Positions 1 to 7,423 of a stretch of DNA of 45,537 bases are shown here, in pieces. The notes below the pieces were generated by a model. The model was not told where the DNA came from. It saw only the letters and a list, made by a program, of their open reading frames with translations, and did not search any database. The translations under genes and the position numbers were made by a program. Position 1 is the first letter of the stretch. Each line of letters opens with the position of its first letter. The DNA is from Actinomycetota bacterium (GTDB taxonomy: Bacteria > Actinomycetota > Thermoleophilia > Solirubrobacterales > Solirubrobacteraceae): NCBI GenBank assembly GCA_005788585.1, contig SYBY01000187.1, positions 1 to 45,537 on the forward strand, given 5' to 3'.

Positions 1-135
1 GAGGTCGACCTGGCCGACGAGGCCTCGGGCGTCCGGATGATGGCGCAGGGGACGGAGCTCGACGAGCTGCCGGCCGAGGAGCAGACCGCGAACGCCGCGG
101 CCGATGAACGTGGAGGGTTGGTGATGGCGGCTTGA
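1..135 (+). CDS. C-terminal tail of an unidentified protein (5' truncated by window edge)
   Basis: Frame 1 is open from the first base to a TGA at 133-135 and encodes about 44 residues, rich in Glu, Asp and Ala. The stop overlaps the TTG start of the next gene, which suggests one operon with the DRR-motif protein and RNase HI. No domain can be recognised in this tail. The family cannot be named without upstream sequence. Confidence 0.4.
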   Translation, partial: EVDLADEASGVRMMAQGTELDELPAEEQTANAAADERGGLVMAA

Positions 136-356
136 TCTACTGCGTCGTGCCCCAGGAGATGGCGCCCGAGCTGCTCGCGCAGCTCGAGGACTACTACAGC
201 GATGACCCGAACGTGAAGGTCATCGTCGATCGCCGGTCCGGCGAGCGCCGCACGCCGGCGACCGAGAACGAGGGCCCCGCGCTGCGCGTGGTCCGGGACC
301 GGCGCCGCCCCCGCGTGGTCGGCGAGTTCCCGCCGGTCGATCCGCCTGCCGCGTGA
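132..356 (+). CDS. Small conserved-looking protein with two DRR motifs
   Basis: This 74-residue protein starts MIYCVVPQEMAPELL and has a short acidic helix-like N-terminus (QLEDYYSDDPNVKVIVD). Two arginine-rich motifs follow, VDRRSGERR near residues 32-40 and RDRRRPRVV near residues 55-63. The TTG start at 132 overlaps the previous stop, and its TGA overlaps the GTG of RNase HI (GTGA at 353-356), so translation of the three is probably coupled. I recall similar small proteins beside RNase HI in soil actinobacteria, but I cannot assign a function. A nucleic-acid-binding role is only suggested by the arginine clusters. Confidence 0.6.
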   Translation: MIYCVVPQEMAPELLAQLEDYYSDDPNVKVIVDRRSGERRTPATENEGPALRVVRDRRRPRVVGEFPPVDPPAA

Positions 357-754
357 AGGTCGTCGTCCACGTCGACGGCGGCTCGCGGGGTAACCCGGGG
401 CCGGCGGCCGCGGGTGCCGTCGTCTCCACGCCCGAGGGCGAGGTGCTCGACGAGTCCGCCGAGACGCTCGGGGTCTGCACGAACAACGTCGCCGAGTACC
501 GCGCCCTGCTGCTGGGGCTCGCTCGGGCAAAGGAGCTCGGCGCCACCGAGGTCGAGGTCGTCAACGACTCCGAGCTCATCGCCAAGCAGGTCAACGGCCA
601 GTACAAGGTCAAGCATGCCGACATGAAGCCGCTGCACGCCGGCGCGCTGCAGGTGCTGTCGGGATTCGACCGCTGGAAGGTCCGCACTGTCCCGCGGGCG
701 CAGAACTCGCACGCCGACGCGCTGGTCAACCAGGCGCTCGACGCCGCGAAGTAG
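353..754 (+). CDS. Ribonuclease HI family protein
   Basis: The 133-residue protein has the RNase H fold signature. DGGSRGNPGPA lies near the N-terminus with the first catalytic Asp, followed by NNVAEYRALL with the catalytic Glu, NDSELI with the second Asp, and NSHADALVNQALD with the C-terminal Asp. All four acidic positions are present, so it is probably active. The family cleaves the RNA strand of RNA:DNA hybrids. Length fits the short single-domain bacterial form; the C-terminal acid phosphatase fusion seen in many actinobacteria is absent. GTG start, overlapping the upstream stop. It converges with the next gene, with only six bases between the stops. Confidence 0.93.
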   Translation: MKVVVHVDGGSRGNPGPAAAGAVVSTPEGEVLDESAETLGVCTNNVAEYRALLLGLARAKELGATEVEVVNDSELIAKQVNGQYKVKHADMKPLHAGALQVLSGFDRWKVRTVPRAQNSHADALVNQALDAAK

Positions 755-760
755 CGCTCG

Positions 761-1696
761 CTACGCCGCCGCGGCGTCGCGGACCCTCACGGGTCGCCGG
801 GTGATCCCGGGTCCCGTGATGCCCAGCTCGGCGCGCCGCTCACGCACGGCCTCGACGGTCATGCGGCCGTGGCGGCCCTCGGCCCGGTCGCGCGGCCTGC
901 GGGACGCGCCGCCGATGACCGACGTGGCGAGCCGCGCCCCGATCGGGGTGCGCATCATCTCCAGCCACGGCCGGGCCATCGCGAGGGCGGCGACGTCCAG
1001 TGCGGCGGGCCGGTCGATGCCCGCCAGCCGGCGCAGGTCCCGCGGGACGAGCGCGAGCGCGGCACTGGAGAACACGCGCAGTGGCAGCTGGTAGGGCAGC
1101 AGCTCGCGTGTCACCGGGGGTGAGGCCACGAAGCTGATCGAGTCCCGGGCGGCGCTGCTGACGCACAGCTGCGGCCGCACTGCGGCGAAGTACGCGCGCA
1201 TCTGGGCCACCGACGCGGGAACGTCCTCCTCTCGCGCGCCGACCAGCGCGGCGATGACGACGCCCTCGGCGAGGTAGGCGTCCTCCTCGTCGGGCGTGAG
1301 CGCGGGGCCGAACACGCGGTGCGCGGCGAGGAACGAGTGCCACTCGACGCTGTGGACCCAGACCTGGGTCTCGGGGTCGTCCGCGCTGTACTTGCGGCCG
1401 GTGACCGGGTCGGTGCCCCGGACCCGCTGGTGCATGCGCCGCACGCGCGCGGCGGCCTCGTCGGCGGTCTCGGTGTCGCCGAACGCCGTGGCGCCGACGT
1501 ACGCGGCGGTGCGCTGCAGGCGGTTCAGTGCCCGGTGGCGGTAGTCGCTGTGCTGTGCGACGCCCGCCATCGCGAGCGGGTGCAGCGACTGGATGAGCAG
1601 CGCCCGCAGCCCGCCGATCAGCGCGCCGGGGTGGCTGATGACGGGCCACGCCACGGCGGCGGGGCCGAGGTACCCGGTGTCAGAGCTCGAGGACAT
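761..1696 (-). CDS. Oxygenase MpaB family protein (DUF2236)
   Basis: The first ATG (MSSSSDTGYLG) at 1696 gives 311 residues; an upstream in-frame TTG at 1711 would overlap the palindromic operator and is less likely. Recognisable family features include the N-terminal segment with GALIGGLRALLIQSLHPLAMAGV, and the central RMHQRVRGTDPVTGRKYSADDPETQVWVH region with conserved His residues. DUF2236/MpaB proteins include a fungal integral-membrane oxygenase and are related to latex-clearing-type haem proteins; bacterial substrates are mostly unknown. It is divergent from the DUF5718 gene across an 18-bp palindrome that probably controls it. Confidence 0.85.
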   Translation of the reverse strand: MSSSSDTGYLGPAAVAWPVISHPGALIGGLRALLIQSLHPLAMAGVAQHSDYRHRALNRLQRTAAYVGATAFGDTETADEAAARVRRMHQRVRGTDPVTGRKYSADDPETQVWVHSVEWHSFLAAHRVFGPALTPDEEDAYLAEGVVIAALVGAREEDVPASVAQMRAYFAAVRPQLCVSSAARDSISFVASPPVTRELLPYQLPLRVFSSAALALVPRDLRRLAGIDRPAALDVAALAMARPWLEMMRTPIGARLATSVIGGASRRPRDRAEGRHGRMTVEAVRERRAELGITGPGITRRPVRVRDAAAA

Positions 1697-1712
1697 CCTG
1701 TGATCATCCAAC

Positions 1713-1730
1713 TGACAACGTACGATGTCA
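1713..1730. promoter_or_regulatory. 18-bp palindromic operator in divergent promoter
   Basis: TGACAACGTACGATGTCA is a perfect inverted repeat except for one symmetric A/A pair (TGACAnCGTACGnTGTCA). On the minus strand the right arm supplies a TTGACA -35-like hexamer at 1731-1726, and GATGAT lies 17 bases downstream as a weak -10. A bound regulator would therefore block transcription of the DUF2236 gene. The size and symmetry fit a TetR-family dimer site. No regulator gene lies next to it, so the cognate protein must be encoded elsewhere. Confidence 0.5.
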
Positions 1731-1752
1731 ACAAGCGTCGTAGGGTCAGACC

Positions 1753-2610
1753 ATGCACCTGGATCTCGAGGACCTGCGCGCCGTGGCCGGGATCGGCGTG
1801 GCGGGGAACTTCGCCGGCCATCTCGAGCAGGCCGGAGAGGCCGCGGACTTCGTCGGCGTCGGGCCCGTCGGCGTCGAGGCCCCGAAGGGGATCTTTCCCT
1901 GGTATGTCCCCGGCGCGGAGGGCTTCCTCGGCGCCTTCCCGCTCGCGTGCGACCGCATCGAGCTCCCCGCCTCCGACGAGCCGCTGAACCTCCAGATCGA
2001 GCCCGAGGTCGGCCTGCTCGCCGACATCACCTACGCGACGGACGGCACCGTGGCCGGACTTGCGCCCGTGGCGATCGCCGCATTCAATGACTGCTCGATC
2101 CGCCGGCCGGGCGCCCCGAAGATCAGTCACAAGAAGAACTGGGGCCCGGCGTCAAAGGGCGTGGCCCGTGCAGCATTCGAGGTCACCGACCTGTCGCCCG
2201 CCGGCCCGACCGCGTCGTTCCGCCTCGCGAGCTTCCTGCGGCGCGGGGACGAGACGCATGTGTACGGCGTCGACAGCCCACTGCCCGGCTACTCGTACTA
2301 CGGCGCCCAGCTGTTGGAGTGGATCGTCGACCGGCTCAACCACCAGGCGGGCGCCGACGGCACGCCGCTGGAGGATGTCGGCGCGCTGCTCCGGGCGCAT
2401 GCGCGTCCGGCCCGGGCGCTCATCGGGATCGGTGCCACGCGCTACACCGACGTCGGCGCGTCGACCTTCCTCGAGGCCGGCGACGAGGCGATCGTCATCG
2501 TCTACGACGGCGAGCAGCACACGCCCGACCGGGTCGAGGACGCCGTGCGCCGCCGCTTCGAGGACGGGATCGCCGCGTCGGTGCTGCGCCAGGTGGTGAC
2601 CGAGGCGTAG
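1753..2610 (+). CDS. DUF5718 family protein
   Basis: The 285-residue protein opens MHLDLEDLRAVAGIGVAGNFAGHLEQAGEA. It carries APKGIFPWYVP (about residues 43-53), a central FNDCSIRRPGA and KISHKKNWGPASKG, then LRRGDETHVYGVDSPLPGYSYYG. I recognise these blocks as the DUF5718 family; this is from memory. The core recalls the fumarylacetoacetate-hydrolase-like fold, but I see no clear metal site, and no function is known to me. It is divergent from the MpaB-type oxygenase and shares the palindrome at 1713-1730, so the two may be co-regulated. Coding is intact and uses the first ATG. Confidence 0.7.
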   Translation: MHLDLEDLRAVAGIGVAGNFAGHLEQAGEAADFVGVGPVGVEAPKGIFPWYVPGAEGFLGAFPLACDRIELPASDEPLNLQIEPEVGLLADITYATDGTVAGLAPVAIAAFNDCSIRRPGAPKISHKKNWGPASKGVARAAFEVTDLSPAGPTASFRLASFLRRGDETHVYGVDSPLPGYSYYGAQLLEWIVDRLNHQAGADGTPLEDVGALLRAHARPARALIGIGATRYTDVGASTFLEAGDEAIVIVYDGEQHTPDRVEDAVRRRFEDGIAASVLRQVVTEA

Positions 2611-2625
2611 GCGCTGGCGTCCGGC

Positions 2626-3186
2626 TCAGGCGCGCAGGTAGGTGAGGGCGAGGACGCCGGTCGAGAACTGGCGGCACGCTGCCAGGCTGAACGTCGTCTT
2701 GACCTGCGTGTCTGGGAACACGCGCAGCCCCCTGCCGATGCTCACGGGGAAGACCATCAGCCGCAGCTCGTCGACCAGACCGGCGCCGAGCAGGGCGTGC
2801 AGCAGCGTGCAGCTGCCGGCCAGGAGGATGGGGCCACCGTCCTTGGCCTTCTCCGCTTCGACGGCGGCGGCGACATCGCCCTGGAGGACCGTTGTGTTCT
2901 CCCACGCCGGGTCGGTCAGCGTCGTGGACGCCACGAGCTTCGGCATCCCGTTCATCTGGTCGGCGAACGGGCCGGTGCGAGCCGGCCAGGCCTCGGCGAA
3001 GCTCTCGTAGGTCACGCGGCCCACGAGCAGCGTGTCCGCGGCGAGCACCTCATCCAGCTTGTAGGTGATGGACTCGTCGGAGGACAGGTCCCCGACCCAG
3101 CCGGTGTGCGGGTGCGTGGGTTCGCCTCCAGGTGCCTCCATCACGCCGTCGAGGGTCACGAACTCGGACGCGATGAGACGACGCAC
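2626..3186 (-). CDS. Dihydrofolate reductase family protein (RibD C-terminal-like)
   Basis: The GTG at 3186 is preceded by AGGAGA at a good distance and starts VRRLIASEFVTLDGVMEAPGGE, the usual N-terminus of this family; the longer upstream reading lacks a ribosome site. The protein has 186 residues. Family marks include TLDGVMEAP, DTLLVGRVTYESFAEAWP near residue 68, GPILLAGSCTLLHALLGAGLVDEL and the C-terminal FPVSIGRGLRVF. These proteins bind NADPH with a DHFR-like Rossmann fold, and most have unknown substrates. It is a single gene converging on DUF5718. Confidence 0.88.
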   Translation of the reverse strand: MRRLIASEFVTLDGVMEAPGGEPTHPHTGWVGDLSSDESITYKLDEVLAADTLLVGRVTYESFAEAWPARTGPFADQMNGMPKLVASTTLTDPAWENTTVLQGDVAAAVEAEKAKDGGPILLAGSCTLLHALLGAGLVDELRLMVFPVSIGRGLRVFPDTQVKTTFSLAACRQFSTGVLALTYLRA

Positions 3187-3255
3187 AGGATCTCCTGATG
3201 AGGTAGCGGGCACGGCGGGTAGACCAGCCGGACCCCGCGAACTCATCGGTGGCCG

Positions 3256-4569
3256 TCACGCGGGTGCCGGGACGAAGCGCCGCCGCTCGAACACCGGCGG
3301 CGGTGCCGATCGCCCGTCACCCGGCACGGGTGGTGCGGGTGTGGTCGCCGGCGGACGCCAGGCAGCTGCGGCCTCCGGTGCCGGTTTGGGGCACGCCTCG
3401 CCGATCGCCCGATGCAGTGCCACGGTCGCCGTCGGCCGCTCGGCCACCACGGCGCCGACGAGCCGTCCCGCGGCGTCGTGCGTGCCGAGCGCTCCGCGCA
3501 GCGCATCGGGGTCGCCGTCGATGGCGGTCGACGCGCCGGCGAGCGGCCGCCCGAGCATGTGGACGCGCACACCCCACTGCTCGGTCCAGCCCCACGGCAC
3601 GGGCACGAAGGGCCGCGCGACCTGCGGACCGTCGAGCAGCGCGTCGGCCGCGTGGCGCGCCATCGCGATCGAGGTCGCCCACTGCTCGACGCGGTGCGGG
3701 ACGTCATCGAAGCGCAGGTTCGGCCACCGGGCGCAGTCTCCGCACGCCACGACGTCCTCGAGCCCCACGACGTGGGTCGTCGGCCCGCACAGCACGCCGT
3801 CCGCGGCCTGCGCGCCGGCGTCCTGGAGCCAGCCGAGTTCCGGGCGGGCGCCGATGGCGACCAGCCCGGCGTCGGCGCGGATCTCCCCGCCGTCGCTCAG
3901 CACCGCACGGATGCCGTCGCCGCGGTGCACCCAGGACCGCACCGCGACCCCCGTGATGACCTGCACGCCGCGCCGGCGGTGCAGCTCGGTGAGCGCGACG
4001 CCCAGCCGGGGCCCGACCGCCTCGCTGACCAGCGTCGGAGCGAGGTCCAGGACGGTCACGCGCGCGCCGGTCGCGCGCAGGGTGGCGGCGGCCTCCGCGC
4101 CGATGAGCCCGCCACCGACGATCAGGAAGGTCCGTGCGCTCCGGGCGGTCGCCCGGAGGCGCACTGCGTCATCGACGGTGCGCAGCGTCTGGACCCGGTC
4201 GGTCACCCGCCGGGCGCCGGGCAGGGTCTGAGGGGTCAGTCCCGTGGCGACGATGAGCCCGTCGTAGGGTCCGTAGCGCCCGTCGTCGAGCAGCACCCGG
4301 CGCGCCGCGGGGTCGAGGCCGACGACCCGGATGCCGTGGTGCCAGCGCACCCGCCCGTCGAGCCGCGCGCGCAGGCGCAACGACGCGGGGGAGGAGCGGC
4401 CCGCGAGCAGTCCCTCGGTCAGGCCGGGGCGGCGGTACGGGGCGTGGCGCTCCGCGCTCACCACCTCGATGCGTCCCTGGAAGCCGCGCTCGATGAGCCG
4501 CTCGGCCGCGCGCAGTCCGGCGACCCCGCCACCGGCGATGACGATGAGGCCGAGGCGGGAGTGGGTCAT
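3256..4569 (-). CDS. FAD-dependent ferredoxin reductase-type oxidoreductase
   Basis: This 437-residue protein has the two-dinucleotide-binding layout. An N-terminal FAD motif is present as IAGGGVAGLRAAE (about residues 11-23), YRRPGLTEGLL follows near residue 45, then the ATGLTPQTLPGARR block. The NAD(P) motif is IVGGGLIGAEAAATL near residue 150, and VVGLEDVVACGDCARW near residue 265 is the second FAD contact. It resembles ferredoxin/rubredoxin reductases of oxygenase systems. The C-terminal 40 residues are an unusual Pro/Arg-rich tail (PATTPAPPVPGDG...). Its ATG overlaps the stop of the ferredoxin gene (ATGA at 4569-4566), so the pair is translationally coupled and very likely a functional redox pair. 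Confidence 0.88.
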   Translation of the reverse strand: MTHSRLGLIVIAGGGVAGLRAAERLIERGFQGRIEVVSAERHAPYRRPGLTEGLLAGRSSPASLRLRARLDGRVRWHHGIRVVGLDPAARRVLLDDGRYGPYDGLIVATGLTPQTLPGARRVTDRVQTLRTVDDAVRLRATARSARTFLIVGGGLIGAEAAATLRATGARVTVLDLAPTLVSEAVGPRLGVALTELHRRRGVQVITGVAVRSWVHRGDGIRAVLSDGGEIRADAGLVAIGARPELGWLQDAGAQAADGVLCGPTTHVVGLEDVVACGDCARWPNLRFDDVPHRVEQWATSIAMARHAADALLDGPQVARPFVPVPWGWTEQWGVRVHMLGRPLAGASTAIDGDPDALRGALGTHDAAGRLVGAVVAERPTATVALHRAIGEACPKPAPEAAAAWRPPATTPAPPVPGDGRSAPPPVFERRRFVPAPA

Positions 4570-4760
4570 CGCCGCCCATCCGCGACGATGGCCTGCAGCG
4601 GGCAGTAGCGCTCGGCGTCGCGGGCGCGTGAGGCTGCGTCGTCGCTCTGCGGCTGCGCGACGTGGATGCGCCCGTCCCGGCCCTGCGCGAAGACGTCGGG
4701 GGCGAGGATGACGCAGAGGGCGTGGCGCCGGCAGCGGCGGTGATCGACCTGCACGCTCAC
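4566..4760 (-). CDS. Small single-cluster ferredoxin
   Basis: This 64-residue protein is read from GTG at 4760 (VSVQVDHRRCRRHALC). It has the C-x2-H-x2-C pattern at residues 10-16, then APDVF and a distal YCPLQAI, the arrangement of 3Fe-4S ferredoxins that serve actinobacterial P450s. The second position of the cluster loop is His instead of Cys, which is common in that group. Its start overlaps the membrane-protein stop (GTGA at 4760-4757) and its stop overlaps the reductase ATG. It probably carries electrons from the FAD reductase to an acceptor, here perhaps the membrane haem protein encoded upstream in the operon. Confidence 0.85.
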   Translation of the reverse strand: MSVQVDHRRCRRHALCVILAPDVFAQGRDGRIHVAQPQSDDAASRARDAERYCPLQAIVADGRR

Positions 4761-5365
4761 GGGTCGAGCCCCCAGTTCCCTGCGGTGATCGCGTGTTCGC
4801 GGTGCGCAGCGCGACGCCAGCGCAGAACGGTGAGCACGCCGACGGCGGTCACGGCGCCGAGTGCGGCGGCCCCCACCCAGGTCAGCTGCGCGACCTCGTC
4901 GGCGGCGAGCACCACGTGCAGCGCCATGAGCGCGAAGCCCGCGTACGCCGCGCGGTGCACCGCCGTCCACCACTGCACGCCGATGCGCTTGCGCACCAGG
5001 AACGACGTCGCTGCGATCGCCAGGACGAGCAGGCCCAGCACGCCCGTCGCGACCGTGATGCCCCCGCGCGCGAACGGCACCAGGGCCTCCGGCCAGGAGA
5101 ACGCCTCCTCGGGCCGGAGGGTGTGGGCGACGACGTGGCCGCCGACGAACGTCAGGCCTGCGACCGCCCACGCGAGATGCCCGAGCTGCAGGGCGTCAGC
5201 GTCTATCCGTGCCGCCCAGGGCCCGACGGCCGTCGCGATGCCCCACACGACGGCCGCGGCCAGGCAGAAGAACCCCAGGAAGCCAAGCGCGGACGCGACG
5301 CTGATGACGTCGGCATCCGCGCTCGCCACAGCGAGACCGATGTGGGCCTCAGTGCTCGTGCTCAC
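4757..5365 (-). CDS. Ferric reductase-like transmembrane haem protein
   Basis: This protein has 202 residues and about five to six hydrophobic segments (LGFLGFFCLAAAVVWGIA, LAWAVAGLTFVGGHVVA, GVLGLLVLAIAATSFLV, AAYAGFALMALHVVLAA, GAAALGAVTAVGVLTVL). Paired histidines in successive helices (LGHLAW, GGHVVAH, AVHRAAY, ALHVVLA) fit bis-His haem b ligation as in ferric-reductase-like transmembrane domains. There is no FAD/NAD domain on the same chain; the following ferredoxin and reductase genes could supply that role. The GTG start lies 17 bases inside the end of the histidine-rich gene, so translation is coupled. An inner-membrane electron conduit is inferred, not shown. Confidence 0.75.
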   Translation of the reverse strand: MSTSTEAHIGLAVASADADVISVASALGFLGFFCLAAAVVWGIATAVGPWAARIDADALQLGHLAWAVAGLTFVGGHVVAHTLRPEEAFSWPEALVPFARGGITVATGVLGLLVLAIAATSFLVRKRIGVQWWTAVHRAAYAGFALMALHVVLAADEVAQLTWVGAAALGAVTAVGVLTVLRWRRAAHREHAITAGNWGLDP

Positions 5366-7226
5366 CGTGATCGTGGTCGGCGAACCAGGCGGTGACCGCC
5401 GGGTCGCAGATCGTCAACTCCGGGTTCTGCGGGTCGGTGGGCGTGGCCTCCTCGGCGCCGGAGGCGTGGATCGTCACGCCCCCGTCGCAGCTGGTCGCGT
5501 CCTCGTGATGGTCGACGGTGAACGTGAACTTCTTCGTGCCGTCGGGGCTCTTGAGGTACCCGGTGACCGCCTTGGTCGTGAGCTTCTTCAGCATGCTGAC
5601 CTCCCACACGCCGGCCGGCCCCTCGAACCCGTCCTTCGTCGTCGCGGTGCCGAAGAGGTGATCCTCGTCGGTGCCGTGCGCGGGCCCGGGGTGCAGCTCG
5701 AGGTCGTAGACGACCTTGCCGGCGGCGTGGTCGTGACCATGCGCGGGGTGGGCGATGCGCAGCGTCTCGCCGTCGCCCGGCGCGGGCAGCGGATCGAGGA
5801 ACCACGAGCGCTTGCCGGGATCGCACAGCGTCAGCGTCAATGCGACATCGACGCCGTCCGGCCGGGTGCCGTTCGCGGTGAGCGTCACGCCGCAGTCGGC
5901 GCGGGTCGCCTCGGCTCCGGTGAACGTCGCCTTCACGCCGCTGGGCGTCGTGATGTCGCCGCGGATGCCCTCGGCGGTCCGGATGATCGAGCCCTTCCAC
6001 GTCCCGGCCGGTCCGGTGAAGCCGTCCTCGGTGACCAGGTCTCCGGACAGGTGCTCCTCACCGGGCGCGTGCGCGGCGCCGGGATGGTCGGCCATCAGTG
6101 ACGCGACCGGCCCGGACGCGACGGTCGTGCCGCCTTCCTTCCATGTCAGCTGCGACGACCGGTAGGTGGTGAGCTTCCCGGGGCGGTTGAGCTCATCGGT
6201 CTCCATCTTCAGCGGCGCGGAGGGCGCGGTGTTGGTGCCGCAGCCGCGCCACTCGGGCTTGTTCCACGCCTTGACGCTGTTGGCGGTGGTGAGGAACGGG
6301 TGGTCGTGCGCGTACAGGCCCCAGTCGTTCTCGCAGCCGGGGACGACCCACACGTGCATCATCCAGAGCGACGCGAAGTCCTCGCGCTTGCCCTGCCAGA
6401 TGTCCTCACACCACGCCTTGCTGGCGGACTCGCTGCCGATCACGATCTTCTCGGCGGGGGCGAACAGGCGCCGGGCGGCCGTGCCGGTGGTGAAGCACAG
6501 ACCGCGGTGCTGGTGCCACACGTCGTTGTTGCCGACGAACACGTTCTTCGGCTTCTGGTCGCTGAGCACCGCGTACATCACGCCGACCAGGCGGGAGTTC
6601 TCGTCGTTGCCGTCGTAGATGAGGACCTCGGGGTTCGCCGGTTCGACCTTGTCGTCGAGGAGCTCCCAGCGACCCATGTGGGTGCCGGCGCCGGCGAACC
6701 ACGGCGTGACGAACGTGAAGCCCGCGTCGGTCGAGTCCTTGAGGGTCGGGTACTGCTTGGCGAAGTCCCGCGTGGCGGTCAGCTGCTGCTTGAGCTTGTC
6801 GCACACGACCGGGTCGGTGAGCGTGTTCCAGTGGTCGGTCAGCGCATGCATGTGGCCGCCCTGCATCCGGCCGTCGTACATGTGCTTGGAGATGTTGAAG
6901 TTGAACCAGTAGCGCGTCAGCTGCCGGAAGTTCCAGCGCCAGAGCTCACGCGCGTTGTGGCGCAGGAAGTGCTCGCCCCACTTCGGGGTCATGCTGCCGG
7001 TCTTCTGCTGGCGGACCGTGTCGTTGTACGCCTTGGTGTTGAACCCGAGGTCGCAGCGATCGGCGTCGGCCGCCGGGATCGGCGGGCCGTCGTGGCCATG
7101 CTCACCGCCGCCGTGTTCGTGCCCCTCGCCGGCGGCGAAGGCGATGCTCGCAAACACCAGTGCCGCGCCCAGCGCAGCGATCAGCAGGGCGGCGCCCCAC
7201 CGTGAACGTGACTCCCTGTATGGCAC
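5349..7226 (-). CDS. Secreted histidine-rich protein with two C-terminal repeats
   Basis: GTG at 7226 follows GAGGGGGAG and gives 625 residues. A signal-peptide-like segment (about residues 8-32, RWGAALLIAALGAALVF...) precedes a His cluster, GHEHGGGEHGHDG. The large N-terminal domain has many conserved-looking His and Trp blocks: SKHMYDGRMQGGHMHALTDHW, GAGTHMGRWEL, NNDVWHQHRGLCF and WMMHVWVVPGCENDWG. Two repeats follow at about 389-478 and 518-613, each opening HLxG...DGFxGPAGxW and ending TxCDPxxxxWFxD. The C-terminus is DHDHGEHEH. The fold and reaction are unknown to me. The His content points to metal (Cu, Ni, Zn or Fe) or haem binding outside the membrane. It is the first gene of the redox operon. 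Confidence 0.8.
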   Translation of the reverse strand: MPYRESRSRWGAALLIAALGAALVFASIAFAAGEGHEHGGGEHGHDGPPIPAADADRCDLGFNTKAYNDTVRQQKTGSMTPKWGEHFLRHNARELWRWNFRQLTRYWFNFNISKHMYDGRMQGGHMHALTDHWNTLTDPVVCDKLKQQLTATRDFAKQYPTLKDSTDAGFTFVTPWFAGAGTHMGRWELLDDKVEPANPEVLIYDGNDENSRLVGVMYAVLSDQKPKNVFVGNNDVWHQHRGLCFTTGTAARRLFAPAEKIVIGSESASKAWCEDIWQGKREDFASLWMMHVWVVPGCENDWGLYAHDHPFLTTANSVKAWNKPEWRGCGTNTAPSAPLKMETDELNRPGKLTTYRSSQLTWKEGGTTVASGPVASLMADHPGAAHAPGEEHLSGDLVTEDGFTGPAGTWKGSIIRTAEGIRGDITTPSGVKATFTGAEATRADCGVTLTANGTRPDGVDVALTLTLCDPGKRSWFLDPLPAPGDGETLRIAHPAHGHDHAAGKVVYDLELHPGPAHGTDEDHLFGTATTKDGFEGPAGVWEVSMLKKLTTKAVTGYLKSPDGTKKFTFTVDHHEDATSCDGGVTIHASGAEEATPTDPQNPELTICDPAVTAWFADHDHGEHEH

Positions 7227-7275
7227 AGCTCCCCCTCTGGACTGCGCCGCCGCATGCCCCCCAGACGCGCGACGG

Positions 7276-7322
7276 CAGTGCTCTCCCCGACGGCGGGGCA
7301 CTGTACACCCTGGTACCAGTGC
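7276..7322. promoter_or_regulatory. Alternating CAGTGC/GCACTG repeats upstream of redox operon
   Basis: CAGTGC occurs at 7276-7281, its complement GCACTG at 7298-7303, and CAGTGC again at 7317-7322. The second and third form an imperfect inverted repeat around CCTGGTACC. The sites lie 50-100 bases before the GTG of the histidine-rich gene, where an operator for a metal-responsive repressor would sit. This is a possibility only. Confidence 0.25.
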
Positions 7323-7423
7323 GCTGGAAGTTTGTTGTGTTCGCGCTCCGCCGTTGGTGACCGATCAGCCCGAGATGCACCACAATCGCGACAAGGGGTC
7401 GCACCGCATCCTGGGCGGCGCGG

